Source of the DNA: Hydrogenimonas sp.
GTDB lineage: Bacteria > Campylobacterota > Campylobacteria > Campylobacterales > Hydrogenimonadaceae
Assembly (NCBI GenBank): GCA_015494675.1
Contig: WGAW01000042.1
Location: 1 to 13,421 of the forward strand
Direction of reading: 5' to 3'
Length of the DNA: 13,421 nucleotides
Position 1 is the stretch's first letter, and each line of letters opens with the position of its first letter. The notes under the pieces were generated by a model, which did not search any database, was not told the origin of the DNA, and saw only the letters and a list, made by a program, of their open reading frames with translations. Positions 7,221-13,421 of this stretch are shown here, piece after piece. The position numbers were made by a program, and so were the translations under genes.

Positions 7221-7266
7221 GATTCGACCGTGCGAAAAGGAATCCATAGAAAGAAAGAGAGTTGAG

Positions 7267-8028
7267 TTGGAGACATTTGCAAAACGTATCATCCCCTGTC
7301 TCGACGTAAAGGACGGACGCGTTGTCAAGGGTGTCAACTTTGTAGGCCTCAAAGACGCCGGTGATCCGGTGGAGGTCGCCAAACGCTACAACGACGAAGG
7401 GGCGGACGAAGTGACGTTTCTCGACATAACGGCAAGCCATGAAAATCGCGACACGATCGTACATATCGTCGAAGAGGTCGCGAAAGAGGTGTTCATACCT
7501 CTCACGGTCGGCGGAGGCATAAGAAAACTAGACGACATATATGCGCTTCTGAATGTCGGATGCGACAAGGTCAGTGTCAACTCGGCCGCCATAAAACGAC
7601 CGGAGTTTATCGACGAGGGGGCCAAACGGTTCGGCTCTCAGTGCATAGTGGTAGCGATCGACGCAAAGCGCATAGGGCCCGGAAAGTGGAATGTATTTAT
7701 AAACGGCGGACGTATCGATACGGGAATCGATGTTTTGGAGTGGGCGAAAGAGGCGGTAGAGAGAGGTGCCGGCGAGATACTGCTTACATCCATGGATGCC
7801 GACGGAACCAAGGCGGGTTATGACAACGAGTTGAACCGTGCGGTCAGTACAAGTGTCAACGTTCCGGTCATCGCGAGCGGGGGGGCAGGTACGATGGAGC
7901 ACATTAAAGATGCGTTCGAGGCGGGTGCCGACGCGGCACTTGCCGCCTCTATCTTTCACTTTAAAGAGATAGAGATCATGGAACTCAAACGCTATCTGAA
8001 ACAGCACAATATACCGGTGCGACTATGA
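7267..8028 (+). CDS. hisF: Imidazole glycerol phosphate synthase, cyclase subunit HisF
   Basis: 253 residues. With glutaminase HisH, HisF uses ammonia to convert PRFAR to imidazole glycerol phosphate and AICAR, linking histidine and purine synthesis. The (beta/alpha)8 barrel is plain: [20 protein letters not shown] (4-23) with catalytic Asp13, [10 protein letters not shown] (79-88), KVSVNSAAI (101-109), VVAIDAK (128-134) with catalytic Asp132, LLTSMDADG (172-180) and VIASGGAGT (201-209). The frame stays open back to an ATG at 7057, which lies on the ksgA side and is followed by non-conserved sequence. The only sensible start is TTG 7267 (read [10 protein letters not shown]), preceded by AAGAAAGAGAG at 7251-7261. 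It is the first gene of a four-gene plus-strand operon. hisH is not in the window, so the his genes are scattered. Confidence 0.95.
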   Translation: METFAKRIIPCLDVKDGRVVKGVNFVGLKDAGDPVEVAKRYNDEGADEVTFLDITASHENRDTIVHIVEEVAKEVFIPLTVGGGIRKLDDIYALLNVGCDKVSVNSAAIKRPEFIDEGAKRFGSQCIVVAIDAKRIGPGKWNVFINGGRIDTGIDVLEWAKEAVERGAGEILLTSMDADGTKAGYDNELNRAVSTSVNVPVIASGGAGTMEHIKDAFEAGADAALAASIFHFKEIEIMELKRYLKQHNIPVRL

Positions 8029-8612
8029 TTATCTCGGCCGGAAACAGCGAGACATTTCCTTTTGCCGCGCCTATCGGCGTAGGCCTCTGTGAGAGTGCCG
8101 TAAATCTCACACGTCTCGTTCTGATGCAGCCGCCTGAATTTCTGCTTTTTATAGGGAGTGCAGGCACATACGGAAGGCATGAACTTTTCGACATAGTAGA
8201 GTCCAAAGCCGCCTGCCAGATAGAGCTATCCTATCTTCAGAAAAAAAGTTATACGCCGCTACAGGAGAACCTGATCGTCTCCGACTGTGACGTTTCACGT
8301 GAAACCCCGATCTTCTCTCTTGCATCCGGGGAGAAGCCGTCGATAGTCAACTCCAGCAACTATATATCCACAGATATAGGGCTGGCCGGAAAACTAAACA
8401 GGCTCGGTATAGGCCTGGAGAACATGGAGTTCTACTCTGTCATGGTTGTAGCCCAGAGGTTTCAGATACCATGCGGCGGGATTTTCGTCATTACGAACAG
8501 GTGCGATGAAAACGCACATAGAGATTTTGTCAAAAACCACGAAAAGGCTATGTATCGCCTTGTAAAACATTTGCAAAAGAGGGTACCGGATCTTGAATCC
8601 TTCAATACTTGA
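8025..8612 (+). CDS. Nucleoside phosphorylase-like protein (PNP/MTAN superfamily), short
   Basis: 195 residues, short for the purine nucleoside phosphorylase/5'-methylthioadenosine nucleosidase superfamily (usually 230-250). Family-like segments: [15 protein letters not shown] (18-32), [11 protein letters not shown] (40-50), a central [14 protein letters not shown] (111-124), [23 protein letters not shown] (132-154) matching the ribose/purine-contacting 'ME' helix, and [14 protein letters not shown] (155-168). The Asp that in family members protonates the purine (an S-D motif near here) appears as Thr-Asn followed by CDEN, so base preference cannot be assigned. ATG 8025 overlaps the hisF stop as ATGA. 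The end overlaps rlmN by 20 bases. Codons for VSRET (90-94) are supplied by a parS palindrome. A similar gene before rlmN exists, as I recall, in Campylobacter. Possible roles are purine salvage or nucleoside cleavage in SAM/futalosine routes; undetermined. Confidence 0.7.
   Translation: MIISAGNSETFPFAAPIGVGLCESAVNLTRLVLMQPPEFLLFIGSAGTYGRHELFDIVESKAACQIELSYLQKKSYTPLQENLIVSDCDVSRETPIFSLASGEKPSIVNSSNYISTDIGLAGKLNRLGIGLENMEFYSVMVVAQRFQIPCGGIFVITNRCDENAHRDFVKNHEKAMYRLVKHLQKRVPDLESFNT
8291..8306. other. parS-type ParB binding site (14-base perfect core)
   Basis: GTTTCACGTGAAAC at 8292-8305 is a perfect palindrome matching the bacterial chromosomal parS consensus (TGTTTCACGTGAAACA or its close variants). 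Only the outermost pair differs (C at 8291, C at 8306). ParB/Spo0J binds such sites, loads onto DNA and recruits condensin to origin-proximal DNA. It lies inside the phosphorylase-like gene and encodes Val-Ser-Arg-Glu-Thr. Confidence 0.75.
8578..8583 (+). promoter_or_regulatory. Shine-Dalgarno of rlmN supporting a TTG start
   Basis: AGAGGG lies nine bases before TTG 8593, inside the last codons of the upstream gene. It supports TTG as the true start of rlmN, giving [13 protein letters not shown], the expected N-terminus for the family. Confidence 0.6.
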
Positions 8613-9657
8613 CTATACGCAAGAAGAGCTCGAACAGCTCTTCCCGCCGAAATTCCGTGCAAAACAGATATACAACTGGGTCTACCAACACCACATCGAC
8701 GACTTTATGCAGATGGAGAATCTGCCGAAAAAGTTACGATCAGAGTTGGCGCGAAACTACAGAATATCTCCGCTAAAGATTGTAAGAAAAGAACAAAGTA
8801 GCGACGGGAGTATCAAGTATCTCTTTCAGTTAGAGGACGGCCATACAGTCGAATCGGTCCTGCTGAAAATGAAGAGTGAAGAGTACGACGAATCGGGGGA
8901 GCTCCTGCACCATGCCAAATATACAGTCTGCGTATCGAGCCAGGTCGGATGCAAGGTAGGTTGTGCATTCTGCCTTACAGCGAAGGGAGGGTTCGTCAGG
9001 AATCTAACAGCCGGAGAAATAGTGGGACAGGTTCTCGAAATAAAAAAGGATAACAGCATCGCAAGCAACCGTCGTGTCAATATTGTCTACATGGGCATGG
9101 GAGAACCTCTCGACAACCTTGACAATCTGGCCAAAGCGATCACTATATTTTCGAACGAAAACGGACTTAGTATCTCGCCGAAGCGACAGACAGTGTCAAC
9201 GAGCGGGATTAGTACAAAGATAAAAAAACTCGGAGAGATGGAGCTTGGAGTACAGTTGGCAATAAGTCTACACGCAGTTGACGATGAGTTGAGAGAGAAG
9301 CTGATTCCTATGAACAGGGCCTACAATATAGCCTCTATCATTCAAGCCGTAAAAGAGTTCCCTGTAAACACCAGGAAGAGGGTGATGTTCGAGTATCTTG
9401 TCATTAAAAGTGTAAATGATGATGTAAACAGCGCCAAAAGGCTCATAAAACTCCTCGAAGGCATCAAGGCTAAGGTAAACCTGATCTACTTCAACCCGTA
9501 CCCGGGCACAGACTTCGAGCGTCCGACAGAGGAGAGCATGAAGCGTTTTCAGGAGTATCTGCTAAAAAGAGGGGTCCTCTGTACGATACGCGAATCGAAA
9601 GGCATAGATATCAGCGCAGCTTGCGGGCAGCTGCGGGAACAGGAGATGACGACATGA
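8593..9657 (+). CDS. rlmN: 23S rRNA (adenine2503-C2)-methyltransferase RlmN (radical SAM)
   Basis: 354 residues. RlmN is a radical-SAM methyl synthase that methylates C2 of A2503 in 23S rRNA and of A37 in some tRNAs. The N-terminal [16 protein letters not shown] (17-32) is the usual accessory-domain motif. The cluster motif CKVGCAFC supplies C120, C124 and C127 (CxxxCxxC). Cys113 ([10 protein letters not shown]) and Cys344 (SAACGQL) match the two cysteines of the methylation mechanism. MGMGEPLDN (167-175), [13 protein letters not shown] (193-205), QLAISLHA (221-228) and [10 protein letters not shown] (296-305) are further conserved blocks. The start is TTG 8593 with AGAGGG nine bases upstream, overlapping the previous gene by 20 bases. 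The TGA (9655-9657) overlaps the ATG of a small membrane protein gene. RlmN rather than Cfr, because of length, motif spacing and chromosomal housekeeping context. Confidence 0.96.
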   Translation: MNPSILDYTQEELEQLFPPKFRAKQIYNWVYQHHIDDFMQMENLPKKLRSELARNYRISPLKIVRKEQSSDGSIKYLFQLEDGHTVESVLLKMKSEEYDESGELLHHAKYTVCVSSQVGCKVGCAFCLTAKGGFVRNLTAGEIVGQVLEIKKDNSIASNRRVNIVYMGMGEPLDNLDNLAKAITIFSNENGLSISPKRQTVSTSGISTKIKKLGEMELGVQLAISLHAVDDELREKLIPMNRAYNIASIIQAVKEFPVNTRKRVMFEYLVIKSVNDDVNSAKRLIKLLEGIKAKVNLIYFNPYPGTDFERPTEESMKRFQEYLLKRGVLCTIRESKGIDISAACGQLREQEMTT

Positions 9658-9746
9658 GCTACACCGACTACGCACTGATACTCTTTTTGATACTCGTGAC
9701 GGTTGTGGGTATCGGCGGATTCATCATCTCTAACAGAGAGGATTGA
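9654..9746 (+). CDS. Small single-span membrane protein (30 residues)
   Basis: ATG 9654-9656 overlaps the rlmN TGA as ATGA, and the frame ends at TGA 9744-9746. The product starts MSYTDY, has one uninterrupted hydrophobic helix (about residues 7-25, [19 protein letters not shown]) and ends SNRED. A helix long enough to cross a membrane, starting exactly at a coupling junction, is unlikely by chance, so I take it as real although it is very short. Its last 17 bases overlap the convergent pseudouridine synthase gene. From memory, Campylobacter jejuni carries an annotated 'small hydrophobic protein' gene right after rlmN, which would make this a conserved gene of the phylum. Function unknown. 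Tiny single-span proteins often modulate larger membrane complexes, but nothing here points to a partner. Confidence 0.65.
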   Translation: MSYTDYALILFLILVTVVGIGGFIISNRED

Positions 9747-10662
9747 TCCGCAAAGAAGGATCTGCTATTTTCGATCTCTCTTTCACGAAGTCTATCGCTG
9801 AGGTCAAAGTATAATAGACGCCTTCATACGCGAACTTCAACTGCTGAGCGTGCAGCATTAGCCTTGACGCTCCGGTAATTTTCATCCTCTCGTCTATCTC
9901 CATATTTCGATCAAGGTATGATATAGCCGCCTCTGTAGATACGCCGTAGATCGGATCTCCGAGAATCGGATGTTTCACGTGAAACAGATGCACTCTTATC
10001 TGATGCTGGCGGCCTGTATACGGAACGGCCTGCAGAAGCGTGGCGTCAAGGTTTTCATCGTATCTAAGCGGCTTGAAGTGCGTAAGCGACGGTTTACCGT
10101 TTCTGTCGATCAGCATCTTGAGCTTTATCGTAGAGTGGTCCGGATTTCTCGAGATGGGGGCGTCTACACGGAAAGGATCCGTGAGTCTGCCCCTGACCCA
10201 GGCGAGGTAGCACTTATGCACGCTTCTTGACTCGAACATCATCTTGAGTCTCTTTTCGGCCTCTTTTGTACGTGCGGCAAGAACAAGCCCGCTGGTCTCC
10301 ATATCTATGCGGTGAATGTTGTTGGCTTCTTTTCCGTAATGGTGACGAATCTCATCGAGTAGGGAGTAGGGGGTTTTGTGGGTTTTTGGATGCACAAGCA
10401 GCCCGCTCGGTTTGTCGAAGATACCGAACTCTGGTGTAGTGAATGTGGGCTCTACACCTCTCGACTCGGGCATGAACTCCTGTACGACGATATCGCCGAC
10501 GATCTTTTTTCCGCTCTCTCTACACACCTCGTCGTTTACTATGAGTCGACCCTTTGCGACTATCTTTTGTGCCTGCCCCTGCGAGACACCCACATGTCGC
10601 ATAAGAAAGAGAAAAGCGGGCATCTCCTCGTTCAGCCTGTAACGAATGTTATGAAACGGCAT
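9730..10662 (-). CDS. RluA-family pseudouridine synthase (RluC/RluD-like)
   Basis: 310 residues. An N-terminal S4-like RNA-binding region (about 14-60; FLFLMRHVGVSQGQAQKIVAKGRLIVND) precedes the RluA catalytic domain. Signature NIHRIDMETSGLVLAARTK (115-133) carries catalytic Asp120. GIFDKPSGLLVHP (80-92) and TGRQHQIRVHLFHVKHPILGDPIYG (216-240) are the other conserved blocks. Members modify uridines in 23S rRNA or tRNA; motifs do not separate RluC, RluD and tRNA enzymes, so no symbol is given. FHVKH (227-231) is encoded by a perfect parS palindrome. ATG 10662 has GGATGA six bases upstream. ATG 10623 (M14) is an alternative, but its GAGGAG abuts it too closely. The gene is divergent from purB and convergent with the small membrane protein gene, overlapping it by 17 bases. 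Confidence 0.92.
   Translation of the reverse strand: MPFHNIRYRLNEEMPAFLFLMRHVGVSQGQAQKIVAKGRLIVNDEVCRESGKKIVGDIVVQEFMPESRGVEPTFTTPEFGIFDKPSGLLVHPKTHKTPYSLLDEIRHHYGKEANNIHRIDMETSGLVLAARTKEAEKRLKMMFESRSVHKCYLAWVRGRLTDPFRVDAPISRNPDHSTIKLKMLIDRNGKPSLTHFKPLRYDENLDATLLQAVPYTGRQHQIRVHLFHVKHPILGDPIYGVSTEAAISYLDRNMEIDERMKITGASRLMLHAQQLKFAYEGVYYTLTSAIDFVKERSKIADPSLRINPLC
9971..9986. other. parS ParB-binding site, perfect 16-base palindrome
   Basis: TGTTTCACGTGAAACA is an exact 16-base palindrome and an exact match to the bacterial chromosomal parS consensus as established for ParB/Spo0J proteins. It is embedded in the RluA-family gene, where it encodes Phe-His-Val-Lys-His. It lies 1,680 bases from the second site at 8291. 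Such sites normally cluster around the replication origin. Confidence 0.88.
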
Positions 10663-10699
10663 AATTTATCATCCGATTTTTTACCTCTTTTTAACACTG

Positions 10700-10728
10700 T
10701 TTAGAATAAAATCTTTAGTAATTATACT
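10700..10728 (+). promoter_or_regulatory. Predicted purB-nrdA promoter
   Basis: TATACT at 10723-10728 (-10) lies 17 bases after TTTAGA at 10700-10705 (four of six matches to TTGACA). The start point would be near 10735, about 20 bases before ATG 10756. On the opposite strand the overlapping bases 10726-10721 read TATAAT, a candidate -10 for the divergent RluA-family gene. Only 87 bases separate the RluA-family ATG from the ATG at 10750. Confidence 0.5.
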
Positions 10729-10745
10729 CCAAAAAATTACCCCTA

Positions 10746-10750
10746 AAGGA
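10746..10750 (+). promoter_or_regulatory. Shine-Dalgarno deciding the purB start
   Basis: AAGGA lies five bases before ATG 10756. The earlier in-frame ATG at 10750 shares its first base with this element and would have no ribosome binding site, so 10756 is the start. Confidence 0.65.
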
Positions 10751-10755
10751 TGGCA

Positions 10756-12087
10756 ATGGTTGAACGGTACGCCCGTGAAGAGATGAAGTCGAAATGGACG
10801 ATGCAGGCGAAATATCAGGCGTGGCTCGATGTGGAGATAGCTGCCGTAAAAGCCTGGAATAGGCTGGGTCTTATACCGGACGAAGATGCGAAAAAGATAG
10901 AGCAAAACGCGTCTTTTAGCGTGGAGAGAATTGACGAGATCGAAAAAGAGACGCGTCACGATGTCATAGCATTTCTGACCTCCGTAGCCGAGAGTTTAGG
11001 CGAAGAGAGCAGATGGGTTCACTACGGTATGACGAGCTCGGATACCATAGACACCGCCGTGGCGCTGCAGATGCGCGAGAGCCTTAAGCTGATAATCAAA
11101 GATGTAGAGAAGGTGATGGAGACGATCAGGCGGCGTGCTATGGAACACAAGATGACTCTCATGGTGGGCAGAAGTCACGGCATACACGGCGAACCTATCA
11201 CTTTCGGCCTCGTGCTGGCGATCTGGTACGACGAGATGAAGAGGCACCTGAAAAACCTTAAGGAGACTTTCGAAGTCATAAATGTAGGTAAAGTGAGCGG
11301 CGCGATGGGCAACTTCGCACACGCTCCAATGGAGCTTGAAGAGTATGTCTGCGAAGAGCTGGGGCTAAAACCCGCACCGGTGAGCAACCAGGTGGTCCAG
11401 CGCGACAGATATGCGAGACTTATGAGCTCACTGGCGCTTGTCGCTTCGACCGTCGAGAAGATTGCCGTAAACATAAGACACTTTCAGCGAACCGAAGTTT
11501 ACGAGTGCGAAGAGTATTTTCACAAGGGCCAGAAGGGGAGCTCGGCCATGCCGCACAAAAGAAACCCTGTTTTAAGCGAGAACCTTACAGGTCTGGCCAG
11601 AATGGTAAGGAGCTACTGCATTCCGGCAATGGAGAATGTTGCTCTTTGGCACGAGCGCGACATAAGCCACAGCTCTGTGGAGAGATTCATACTGCCCGAC
11701 GCTTTCATAACGGCGGACTTCATGCTCATGAGACTTGACGGACTGCTTGACAAGCTTGTCGTCTACCCGGAAAACATGATGAAAAATCTAAACCTTACGG
11801 GAGGGCTTGTCTTCTCCCAAAGGGTTCTTCTGGAACTGCCGAAAAGAGGTGTAACCAGGGAAGATGCATACAAAATCGTTCAACGCAACGCAATGAAAGT
11901 GTGGGAAGACCTGCAGAAAGGAAAACCCGCCCTCAACGAGAAAGGAGAGAGCCTCTACCTTCAATACCTTCTCTCCGACGATGAGCTTAGAAGCAAACTG
12001 AGCGAAGATGAGATTCGCGACTGTTTCGACTACGGTTACTACACAAAGAGTGTCGACCGGATTTTTGCCAGAGTTTTTGACAACTGA
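10756..12087 (+). CDS. purB: Adenylosuccinate lyase
   Basis: 443 residues from ATG 10756 (MVERYAREEMKSKW). PurB cleaves SAICAR to AICAR and adenylosuccinate to AMP, releasing fumarate, in the cytoplasm as a homotetramer. Motifs: N-terminal SKWTMQAKYQAWLDVE (12-27), HYGMTSSDTIDT (89-100), GRSHGIHGEPITFG (138-151) with the catalytic His141, and the fumarase/aspartase superfamily signature GSSAMPHKRNP (261-271) with the flexible-loop catalytic serine. LWHERDISHSSVERFILPD (297-315) is also conserved. The frame also opens two codons earlier at 10750, but AAGGA at 10746-10750 is placed for 10756. nrdA starts 21 bases after the stop, so the two are probably co-transcribed. A similar purB-nrdA order is, to my memory, present in C. 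jejuni. Confidence 0.97.
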   Translation: MVERYAREEMKSKWTMQAKYQAWLDVEIAAVKAWNRLGLIPDEDAKKIEQNASFSVERIDEIEKETRHDVIAFLTSVAESLGEESRWVHYGMTSSDTIDTAVALQMRESLKLIIKDVEKVMETIRRRAMEHKMTLMVGRSHGIHGEPITFGLVLAIWYDEMKRHLKNLKETFEVINVGKVSGAMGNFAHAPMELEEYVCEELGLKPAPVSNQVVQRDRYARLMSSLALVASTVEKIAVNIRHFQRTEVYECEEYFHKGQKGSSAMPHKRNPVLSENLTGLARMVRSYCIPAMENVALWHERDISHSSVERFILPDAFITADFMLMRLDGLLDKLVVYPENMMKNLNLTGGLVFSQRVLLELPKRGVTREDAYKIVQRNAMKVWEDLQKGKPALNEKGESLYLQYLLSDDELRSKLSEDEIRDCFDYGYYTKSVDRIFARVFDN

Positions 12088-12093
12088 TATTAA

Positions 12094-12101
12094 AGGGGAG
12101 G
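12094..12101 (+). promoter_or_regulatory. Strong Shine-Dalgarno of nrdA
   Basis: AGGGGAGG, with GGAG about eight bases from ATG 12109, is the most consensus-like ribosome binding site in the window. The 21-base purB-nrdA gap holds no terminator. Confidence 0.7.
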
Positions 12102-12108
12102 GCACTAT

Positions 12109-13421
12109 ATGTCACTTGGAGTATTGACGGTAATCAAAAGGAACGGGCGGGCCGAACCGCTCGACATAACGAAGATTCAGAAGTATACCTCCGCCGCTGT
12201 GGAAGGGCTGGAGGGTGTAAGCCAGAGTGAACTTGAGGTTGACGCCAAAATACAGTTTAGAGACAAAATAACGACAGAAGAGATACAACAGACACTCATA
12301 AAGACAGCGGTCGACAAGATCGACGTTGACAGGCCGAACTGGACATTCGTAGCGGCAAGACTCTTTCTTTATGACCTCTACCACAAAGTAAACGGGTTTA
12401 CGGGATATTGTCACCTTAGAGAATACTTCGAGAAGGGCGAAGCCGAAGGTCGAATAGTCCTCGGCCTGAAAGAGAAGTACGATCTCGACGATCTGAACGA
12501 CTACATCAAGCCCGAACGTGATCTTCAGTTTACCTATCTCGGTATACGCACCCTCTACGACAGATATCTGATTAAAGATCGCGAAAACAACCCGATAGAG
12601 CTGCCGCAACATCTCTTTATGGCGGTGGCGATGTTCCTTGCGCAGAACGAGCTCAACTGCCAGGAGTGGGCAAAGAAGTTTTACGACGTCATCAGCAAAT
12701 TCGAGGTGATGGTGGCCACCCCTACGCTCTCGAACGCGAGAACACCGAGACACCAGCTCTCATCATGCTACATAGGCAGCACCCCGGACAAGATAGAGGG
12801 TATTTTCGATGCGTACAAAGAGATGGCGCTTCTAAGCAAATTCGGAGGCGGAATAGGCTGGGACTGGAGCAAGGTGCGCGGCATGGGCAGCTACATAGAC
12901 AGCCACAAAAACGCGGCCGGCGGGATCGTTCCTTTCCTGAAGATAACCAACGACATAGCGATAGCGGTAGATCAGCTCGGAACCAGAAAAGGGGCGATAG
13001 CGGTCTATATAGAACCTTGGCATATCGACATATGGGACTTCATAGATCTCAAAAAGAACTCCGGCGAAGAGAGAAGGAGGGCACACGACCTCTTCCCCGC
13101 ACTCTGGATAAACGACCTCTTCATGAAGCGCGTGGAGGAGGATGGAGTCTGGACACTCTTTGACCCTTACGAGACGGGCGATCTTACCGACCTGCATGGA
13201 GAAGAGTTCGAAAAGCGCTATATAGAGTACGAAAAAGATCCCGATATTCTCAAAGAGCGTGTAAAAGCGAAAGAGCTCTGGCGAAAAATTCTGATGAGCT
13301 ATTTCGAGGTCGGAAACCCGTTCCTCTGTTTCAAAGATACGGCAAACAGAGTCAACCCCAACAACCACGTCGGAATAATCAGAAGCTCCAATCTCTGCAC
13401 CGAAATATTCCAAAACACCGA
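12109..13421 (+). CDS. nrdA: Class I ribonucleoside-diphosphate reductase, large (alpha) subunit, 5' part
   Basis: An open frame from ATG 12109 to the window edge: 437 complete codons with no stop, of an expected length near 780. NrdA reduces ribonucleoside diphosphates to deoxy forms with the radical-generating NrdB subunit. Residues 1 to about 95 are an ATP-cone regulatory domain (VIKRNGRAEPLDITKIQKY...TTEEIQQTLIKTAVDKI), so dATP feedback inhibition is likely. The barrel follows: MVATPTLSNARTPRHQLSSCYIGS (201-224) holds Cys220, equivalent to one of the redox-active pair. FGGGIGWDWSKVR (245-257) and KGAIAVYIEPWHIDIWDFIDLKKNSGEERRRAHDL (294-328) are conserved. SNLCTEI (427-433) holds Cys430, the expected thiyl-radical residue, with partners Asn428 and Glu432. 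The second redox cysteine, the C-terminal relay cysteines and nrdB lie beyond the edge. Confidence 0.96.
   Translation, partial: MSLGVLTVIKRNGRAEPLDITKIQKYTSAAVEGLEGVSQSELEVDAKIQFRDKITTEEIQQTLIKTAVDKIDVDRPNWTFVAARLFLYDLYHKVNGFTGYCHLREYFEKGEAEGRIVLGLKEKYDLDDLNDYIKPERDLQFTYLGIRTLYDRYLIKDRENNPIELPQHLFMAVAMFLAQNELNCQEWAKKFYDVISKFEVMVATPTLSNARTPRHQLSSCYIGSTPDKIEGIFDAYKEMALLSKFGGGIGWDWSKVRGMGSYIDSHKNAAGGIVPFLKITNDIAIAVDQLGTRKGAIAVYIEPWHIDIWDFIDLKKNSGEERRRAHDLFPALWINDLFMKRVEEDGVWTLFDPYETGDLTDLHGEEFEKRYIEYEKDPDILKERVKAKELWRKILMSYFEVGNPFLCFKDTANRVNPNNHVGIIRSSNLCTEIFQNT

Noticed and set aside
7184..7249. 21-codon leader peptide before hisF
   Set aside because: It has no Shine-Dalgarno and only one His codon, so a histidine attenuator is not supported. 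It is mentioned only within the leader finding.
7057..7266. 70-codon N-terminal extension of hisF from ATG 7057
   Set aside because: It would start inside the ksgA coding region on the other strand, cross the predicted promoter and leader, and add residues absent from the HisF family.
9745..9762. GATCC/GGATC inverted repeat as a terminator after the 30-residue gene
   Set aside because: Only five base pairs with an eight-base loop and no adjacent U-run, and it lies in the coding end of the RluA-family gene.
12112..12753. 213-codon minus-strand open frame
   Set aside because: Antisense to nrdA, which is clearly coding on the plus strand with ATP-cone and barrel motifs.
1..13421. CRISPR array, insertion sequence, tRNA/rRNA, prophage or defence system
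   Set aside because: No direct-repeat/spacer pattern, terminal inverted repeats, transposase motifs, cloverleaf or rRNA-like sequence was seen; nearly all bases are in recognisable housekeeping genes.

Overview
The window looks like ordinary chromosome from a member of the Campylobacterota (the former Epsilonproteobacteria). The genus cannot be fixed from the sequence. By eye the base composition is near half G+C, higher than in Helicobacter or Campylobacter, which would suit a free-living or vent-type relative such as Hydrogenimonas, Sulfurovum or Nitratifractor. The phylum call rests on gene content and order: ksgA next to an RNase J with a long Arg/Gly-rich N-terminus, a nucleoside-phosphorylase-like gene in front of rlmN, and an RluA-type gene divergent from purB-nrdA. 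Genes are packed tightly. No intergenic stretch exceeds 200 bases, and there is no RNA gene, insertion sequence, CRISPR array or prophage.

Layout. Bases 1-832 (+) hold the tail of an unidentified gene and pgeF, joined by a 4-base overlap. Bases 838-7070 (-) look like one six-gene operon, read ksgA, rnj, kpsF, rluB, yjbQ, rarA, with every junction overlapping or within 25 bases. Bases 7071-7266 are a divergent control region with two facing -10 boxes and a structured hisF leader. Bases 7267-9746 (+) are hisF, a short nucleoside-phosphorylase-like gene, rlmN and a 30-residue single-span membrane protein, all overlapping. Bases 9730-10662 (-) encode an RluA-family pseudouridine synthase. Bases 10756-13421 (+) are purB and the first 437 codons of a class I ribonucleotide reductase large subunit (nrdA), cut by the window edge.

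How the genes work together. Four enzymes act or probably act on rRNA (KsgA, an RluB/RsuA-type synthase, RlmN, an RluA-type synthase), and RNase J handles RNA decay and processing. A second theme is nucleotide metabolism: HisF releases AICAR, PurB makes AICAR and AMP, NrdA makes deoxynucleotides, and the phosphorylase-like protein may salvage a nucleoside. KpsF (Kdo branch of LPS), PgeF (peptidoglycan precursor editing), YjbQ and RarA are housekeeping passengers.

The most notable non-genic signal is a pair of parS-type ParB-binding palindromes 1.7 kb apart. One is a perfect 16-mer inside the RluA-type gene and the other has a perfect 14-base core inside the phosphorylase-like gene. They suggest that the window lies in the origin-proximal part of the chromosome. 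Other points worth a second look are the 77-base ksgA/rnj overlap, the interlocked ksgA/hisF promoters, and the unlisted 30-residue membrane protein. I found no clear sign of a wholly new defence or metabolic system.
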